From Thermohalobaculum sp035512995 (GTDB taxonomy: Bacteria > Pseudomonadota > Alphaproteobacteria > Rhodobacterales > Rhodobacteraceae): a DNA stretch of 8,927 bases. The notes beneath the pieces were generated by a model. The model worked only from the letters and a program-made list of their open reading frames with translations. It was not told where the DNA came from and searched no databases. Below are positions 5,664 to 8,927 of the stretch, in pieces. The stretch covers positions 1 through 8,927 of the forward strand of contig DATKCY010000291.1 in assembly GCA_035512995.1 (NCBI GenBank), in the 5' to 3' direction. Made by a program: the position numbers and the translations under genes. Each line of letters starts with the position of its first letter. Within the stretch, counting starts at the first letter, position 1.

Positions 5664-6578
5664 ATGGCCGATCTGCCGCGAGGGCTGATCGCCCCGAACC
5701 TGACCCCGTACGGCGACGACCTGACGGTCGCGACCGACCTCTACATCGCGCACGCGGAACGCCTGCTCGGCGAGGGCTGCGCCGGGCTCGCCCCGTTCGG
5801 CACCACCGGCGAGGCGCTGTCGGTCGGGCTCGACGAGCGGATCGACGCGCTCGGCGCGCTGATCTCGGCGGGCGTGCCGGCCGGCCGGCTGGTGCCCGGC
5901 ACCGGGCTCACGAACCTGCCCGACACCATCCGGCTCAGCCGCGCCTGCCTCGAGCTCGGCTGCGCGGGCGTCATGGTGCTGCCGCCCTTCTACTACAAGA
6001 GCGTCAGCGACGACGGTCTCCACGCCTATTTCGAGGCGCTGGTCGCGGCGCTGGGGCCGGAGGCCACGATCTGCCTCTACCACATCCCCGCGGTCGCGGG
6101 CGTCGGCCTGCCGCTGCCGCTGGTCGCGCGGCTCGCCCGCGACTTCCCGCAGATCGCCGCGATCAAGGACAGCTCGGGCGAGGAGCACAACCTGGCCGAG
6201 CTCCTGGGGATTCCGGGCCTCGCCGTCTATCCGGGCAGCGAGCTGATGGCGCCGCAGGGGATCGCCGGCGGCGCGGCGGGGTGCATCAGCGCCTCGGCCA
6301 ACGTGAACGCCCCGATGCTGGCCGAGTTCGTCCAGCGGCTGGCGGACGCGCCGGCGGAGGGCTTCGCCGACCCGGAGCTCGAGACGCGGGTCCGCGCCGT
6401 GCGCCTGGCGCTCCAGGCGGCGGGCCCGATCCCGGCCCAGAAGCGGCTGCTCGCGCTTGGCTCCGGCGACGCCCGCTGGGCCAATGTCCGCCCCCCGCTC
6501 GTGGCCATGCCCGAGGCCGCGGGCCGGGAGCTGGCGGCCGAGCTCGCGCCCTATCTCGCGCTCGACCTCGCCGCTTGA
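5664..6578 (+). CDS. DapA-superfamily aldolase/lyase, probably 2-keto-3-deoxy-sugar-acid aldolase
   Basis: This 304-residue class I TIM-barrel enzyme belongs to the dihydrodipicolinate synthase/N-acetylneuraminate lyase superfamily. Visible catalytic parts are GTTGE at 46-50, the tyrosine in L-Y-H-I-P (Tyr139), and the Schiff-base lysine in A-I-K-D-S-S-G (Lys168). In true DapA the residues after Y-N-x-P include an arginine that binds aspartate semialdehyde. Here the stretch reads YHIPAVAGVG with no arginine, much as in archaeal 2-keto-3-deoxygluconate aldolase (Y-N-Y-P-A-A-T-G). That, plus the sugar-acid dehydratase downstream, points to retro-aldol cleavage of a 2-keto-3-deoxy acid to pyruvate and an aldehyde. 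A deoxy-acid dehydratase of the same fold is a possible alternative. The ATG at 5664 has GAGGGAG at 5651-5657. The superfamily is firm; the substrate is inferred from context. Confidence 0.88.
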   Translation: MADLPRGLIAPNLTPYGDDLTVATDLYIAHAERLLGEGCAGLAPFGTTGEALSVGLDERIDALGALISAGVPAGRLVPGTGLTNLPDTIRLSRACLELGCAGVMVLPPFYYKSVSDDGLHAYFEALVAALGPEATICLYHIPAVAGVGLPLPLVARLARDFPQIAAIKDSSGEEHNLAELLGIPGLAVYPGSELMAPQGIAGGAAGCISASANVNAPMLAEFVQRLADAPAEGFADPELETRVRAVRLALQAAGPIPAQKRLLALGSGDARWANVRPPLVAMPEAAGRELAAELAPYLALDLAA

Positions 6579-6579
6579 G

Positions 6580-6602
6580 GCACCGGCTGTCCGGCAGGGT
6601 GC
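6580..6602 (+). terminator. Hairpin directly after the aldolase stop codon
   Basis: GCACC (6580-6584) pairs with GGTGC (6598-6602), and CTG (6587-6589) with CAG (6595-6597). This gives eight pairs with a two-base bulge and a five-base loop, one base past the stop codon. There is no T-tract. It may set the 3' end of the aldolase message or be a chance structure in GC-rich DNA. Confidence 0.25.
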
Positions 6603-6707
6603 GATGAGGCGCGCGGCCGACGCGGCTCTCCGGCGCGCCCCGGTCGCCCGCGCGATGCCGCGCGCTTGACGGCGCGGCCGGGCGGCCCTTCCTCCCAGTC
6701 ATCGGCA

Positions 6708-6713
6708 AAGGAG
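6708..6713 (+). promoter_or_regulatory. Shine-Dalgarno that decides the dehydratase start
   Basis: AAGGAG is the strongest ribosome site in the window. It is one base from the ATG at 6715 and ten bases from the ATG at 6724. The spacing favours 6724, which also gives the MSDKPRFRSRAWFDNP start expected of the family. Confidence 0.65.
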
Positions 6714-6723
6714 AATGCGCGCG

Positions 6724-8496
6724 ATGAGCGACAAGCCCCGGTTCAGGAGCCGCGCCTGGTTCGACAACCCGGATAACCCCGGCATGACCGCGCTCTATCT
6801 CGAGCGCTACCTCAACCACACCTACACGCGCGAGGAGCTGCAGGGCGACGGGCCCGTCATCGGCATCGCCCAGACCGGCTCCGACCTCGTGCCGTGCAAC
6901 AAGATCCACCTCTTCCTGTCGGAGCGGATCAAGGCCGGCATCCGCGCCGCCGGCGGCGTGCCGATGGAGTTCCCGATCCACCCGATCCAGGAGACGGGCA
7001 AGCGCCCGACCGCGGCGCTCGACCGCAACCTCGCCTATCTGGGCCTCGTCGAGGTGCTGAACGGCTATCCGATCGACGGGGTCGTGCTGACGACCGGGTG
7101 CGACAAGACCACGCCGGCCCAGCTCATGGCCGCGGCGACCGTCGACCTGCCGGCGATCGCGCTCAACGGCGGGCCGATGCTCGACGGCTGGTGGCGCGGC
7201 AAGCTGGTGGGCTCGGGCACCGTCATCTGGGAGTCGCGCCGGCTGCTCGCCGCGGGCGAGATCGACTACGAGGAGTTCATGCGCCGCGTCTGCGCCTCCG
7301 CCCCCTCGCTCGGCCACTGCAACACGATGGGCACGGCGTCCACGATGAACGCGCTGGCCGAGGCGCTGGGCATGGCGCTGCCGGGCGCCGCCGCGATCCC
7401 GGCGCCCTATGCCGACCGCTCCGCCATGGCCTACGAGACCGGCAAGCGCATCGTCGCCATGGTGCGCGAGGGGCTGAGCCCGTCCCGCATCATGACCCGC
7501 GCGGCGTTCGAGAACGCGATCCGCGTCAACACGGCGATCGGCGGCTCGACCAACGCGCCGGTCCACATCCAGGCGATCGCGCGGCACGTGGGCGTCGAGC
7601 TGGCCGTCGAGGACTGGCAGACCTACGGCTACGACCTGCCGCTGCTGGTCGACATGCAGCCCTCGGGCCGCGTGCTCGGCGAGGCGTTCCACCGTGCGGG
7701 CGGCGTGCCGGCGGTGATGGCGGAGCTTCTCAGCGCCGGCATCCTCGACGGCTCCGCGCCCTCGGTCACGGGACGGACGGTGGCCGAGAACCTCGAGGGC
7801 GTCGAGACGCGCGACCGCGACGTGATCCGCCCCGTCTCCGACCCGCTCCGCACCCGCGCCGGCTTCCTGGTGCTGAGCGGCAACCTGTTCGACTCGGCGC
7901 TGATGAAGTCGAGCGTGATCTCGCCCGAGTTCCGCCGCCGCTTCCTCGAGCGGCCGGGGCAGGAGGACGCGTTCGAGGCGCGGGCCGTGGTGTTCGAGGG
8001 CCCCGAGGACTACCACGCGCGGATCGACGACCCCGACCTCGGCATCGACGAGGAGACCATCCTCTTCATGCGCTACACCGGCCCGATCGGCTATCCGGGC
8101 TCGGCCGAGGTCGTGAACATGCAGCCGCCCGACCGGCTGGTCCAGCAGGGCATCGCGCACCTGCCGACGGTCGGCGACGGGCGGCAGTCGGGCACGTCCG
8201 AAAGCCCGTCGATCCTGAACGCCTCGCCCGAGGCCGCGGTCGGCGGCGGGCTCGCGCTGATCCGGACCGGCGACCGCGTCCGCGTCGACCTCGCGAACGG
8301 CCGGATGGACCTCATGGCCGACGAGGCCGAGCTCGAGCGCCGGCGCGCCGCCTGGGTCCCGCCCGCGCTCGAGAACCAGACCCCGTGGCAGGAGCTCTAT
8401 CGCGCGCATGTCGGGCAGCTCGGCACCGGCGCCTGCCTCGAGTTCGCGACCCGCTACCGCCAGACCGGCCGGGCCCTGCCGCGTGACAGCCACTGA
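6724..8496 (+). CDS. xylD: IlvD/Edd-family sugar-acid dehydratase (xylonate/arabonate dehydratase type)
   Basis: This 590-residue [2Fe-2S] dehydratase should convert an aldonic acid to its 2-keto-3-deoxy derivative. The three cluster cysteines are visible in SDLVPCNK (Cys58), TTGCDKTTPA (Cys126) and LGHCNTMGTAS (Cys199). Lys128 after Cys126-Asp127 is the expected carbamylated metal-binding lysine, and GDGRQSGTSESPS at 484-496 is the active-site serine loop of pentonate dehydratases. Length and local sequence, such as FRSRAWFDNPD, MTALYLERYL, PTAALDRNL and P-W-Q-E-L-Y-R-A-H near the C-terminus, agree closely with Caulobacter D-xylonate dehydratase as I recall it. Dihydroxyacid dehydratase (IlvD) and 6-phosphogluconate dehydratase (Edd) differ in these places. 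L-arabonate or another aldonate remains possible, so the symbol is a best guess. It follows the aldolase by 145 bases on the same strand. No regulator gene is seen in the window. Confidence 0.9.
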   Translation: MSDKPRFRSRAWFDNPDNPGMTALYLERYLNHTYTREELQGDGPVIGIAQTGSDLVPCNKIHLFLSERIKAGIRAAGGVPMEFPIHPIQETGKRPTAALDRNLAYLGLVEVLNGYPIDGVVLTTGCDKTTPAQLMAAATVDLPAIALNGGPMLDGWWRGKLVGSGTVIWESRRLLAAGEIDYEEFMRRVCASAPSLGHCNTMGTASTMNALAEALGMALPGAAAIPAPYADRSAMAYETGKRIVAMVREGLSPSRIMTRAAFENAIRVNTAIGGSTNAPVHIQAIARHVGVELAVEDWQTYGYDLPLLVDMQPSGRVLGEAFHRAGGVPAVMAELLSAGILDGSAPSVTGRTVAENLEGVETRDRDVIRPVSDPLRTRAGFLVLSGNLFDSALMKSSVISPEFRRRFLERPGQEDAFEARAVVFEGPEDYHARIDDPDLGIDEETILFMRYTGPIGYPGSAEVVNMQPPDRLVQQGIAHLPTVGDGRQSGTSESPSILNASPEAAVGGGLALIRTGDRVRVDLANGRMDLMADEAELERRRAAWVPPALENQTPWQELYRAHVGQLGTGACLEFATRYRQTGRALPRDSH

Positions 8497-8508
8497 GGGG
8501 CGCGTCCG

Positions 8509-8523
8509 GGGCGAATTTCGCCC
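8509..8523 (+). terminator. Possible terminator stem after the dehydratase gene
   Basis: GGGCGA (8509-8514) and TCGCCC (8518-8523) form a six-pair stem with a three-base loop, twelve bases past the stop codon. No run of T follows, so intrinsic termination would be weak. Its place at the end of the sugar-acid genes supports a 3'-end role. Confidence 0.35.
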
Positions 8524-8668
8524 GGTCATCAGGCGCTTCGCGACAATGCCCGATGCGGATTCGTTCCCTACCGCCGGGCACACCGGGTTTGCGCGCGCCG
8601 CAATGGTGCAGCGCGGCATAACCACCATATAGGCCGAGTACCCGGCCGGATCCCGATGGACCCCGGCG

Positions 8669-8687
8669 GCCCTCCCGAGAGGAGGGC
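8669..8687 (+). promoter_or_regulatory. 5'-leader hairpin before the small basic protein gene
   Basis: GCCCTCC (8669-8675) and GGAGGGC (8681-8687) form a perfect seven-pair stem with loop CGAGA. The 5' arm contains CCTCC, which could instead pair with the Shine-Dalgarno GGAGG at 8706-8710, and the 3' arm is itself a Shine-Dalgarno look-alike. This could bear on translation of the next gene, but no ligand or regulator can be inferred. Confidence 0.4.
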
Positions 8688-8716
8688 GCATCAGACAGGC
8701 AAGACGGAGGTCCGCC

Positions 8717-8923
8717 ATGACCAGAACCGAGCAGAACGAGATCAGCCCCGTGAGCGCGCGCCCGATGGTGACGCCGGAGCTCGTCGACTACTACGTGCGC
8801 GAGGGGCGGCGGATGCGCGCCCGGGCGCTCCGCCAGATGGCCCGGCAGATCGGCACCGCCGTCGCGGCCCGCCTCGGCCGCCGCCGCCGCATGGGCCGCC
8901 TGACGCCCAGCGGGGCCAGCTGA
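8717..8923 (+). CDS. Small strongly basic hypothetical protein
   Basis: This complete 68-residue open frame has GGAGG (8706-8710) six bases before its ATG, which is the main reason to believe it is real. I cannot name its family. Residues 17-30 (M-V-T-P-E-L-V-D-Y-Y-V-R-E-G) lead into an arginine/alanine-rich amphipathic helix, GRRMRARALRQMARQIG at 30-46, and a very basic stretch RLGRRRRMGR at 52-61. There is no signal peptide, no hydrophobic membrane span and no cysteine. Helices of the R-x-x-R-A-x-A-L-R type occur in many short uncharacterised alphaproteobacterial proteins, some related to DUF1127, but the DUF1127 core is not visible here. The charge would suit binding to RNA, DNA or acidic lipid; this is inference. 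It is separated from the sugar-acid genes and probably has its own promoter. Confidence 0.62.
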   Translation: MTRTEQNEISPVSARPMVTPELVDYYVREGRRMRARALRQMARQIGTAVAARLGRRRRMGRLTPSGAS

Positions 8924-8927
8924 AGCC

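Larger units (their letters stand above)
8497..8716 (+). other. Leader region before the small basic protein gene
   Basis: These 220 bases have no supported gene. They hold a GC hairpin close to the dehydratase stop, a locally AT-richer patch at 8618-8631 (ATAACCACCATATA), and a second hairpin at 8669-8687 ahead of the ribosome site. The AT-rich patch is where a promoter would be expected. TTGCGC at 8589-8594 is a possible -35, but its spacing to CATAAC (22 bases) is poor, so I do not call a promoter. Confidence 0.5.

Noticed and set aside
6604..6669. A 21-codon plus-strand frame between the aldolase and the dehydratase
   Set aside because: The peptide is only Arg/Ala/Pro, there is no clear ribosome site, and such frames arise freely in GC-rich spacers.
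6286..8718. An 810-codon open frame on the minus strand opposite the dehydratase
   Set aside because: It is the antisense shadow of a clear IlvD/Edd gene in GC-rich DNA: rich in Arg, His, Asp, Ala and Pro with no recognisable domain, and it runs across a gene boundary and an intergenic region.

Overview
This is a very GC-rich window from what looks like an alphaproteobacterium. The MCE protein's N-terminus, its partner lipoprotein, the STAS-permease fusion and the small basic protein at the right edge are all of a style I associate with Rhodobacterales and related lineages. That placement is from recalled family resemblance, not from a search. Codon use is uniform across the genes, and I see no integrase, transposase, tRNA or rRNA gene or CRISPR array.

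Layout. (1) Bases 1-158, minus strand: the N-terminal end of a TRAP-transporter small permease (DctQ type), cut by the window edge. (2) Bases 159-475: a divergent intergenic region with a tandem decamer, a short perfect palindrome of the widespread REP-like CCCTCTCCC/GGGAGAGGG type, and one weak candidate promoter for each direction. (3) Bases 476-5616, plus strand: a compact four-gene operon for an MCE (Mla/Pqi-type) lipid-transport ABC system. It encodes a STAS-MlaE fusion permease, an MlaF-type ATPase, an unusually long 832-residue MlaD-type MCE protein, and a PqiC-type outer-membrane lipoprotein. (4) Bases 5664-8496, plus strand: a DapA-superfamily aldolase/lyase followed by an IlvD/Edd-family sugar-acid dehydratase very like Caulobacter xylonate dehydratase. 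Together they suggest catabolism of a pentonate or similar aldonic acid through a 2-keto-3-deoxy intermediate. The TRAP transporter at the left edge could import such an acid, but the lipid operon lies between them, so that link is weak. (5) Bases 8717-8923, plus strand: a 68-residue, strongly basic hypothetical protein behind a 220-base leader that contains two small hairpins.

How the genes work together. The permease and ATPase should form the inner-membrane ABC core. The STAS domain fused to the permease replaces a separate MlaB. The MCE protein is anchored by one N-terminal helix and should form a hexameric ring. Its roughly 700-residue Ala/Thr-rich helical tail, built of heptads and a repeated module of about 111-125 residues, would reach towards the outer membrane, where the lipoprotein sits. 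No MlaC shuttle gene is present, so the layout favours a tunnel or bridge model over a periplasmic shuttle. The architecture of the MCE tail is the most notable thing in the window; the rest is fairly ordinary accessory and core metabolism.
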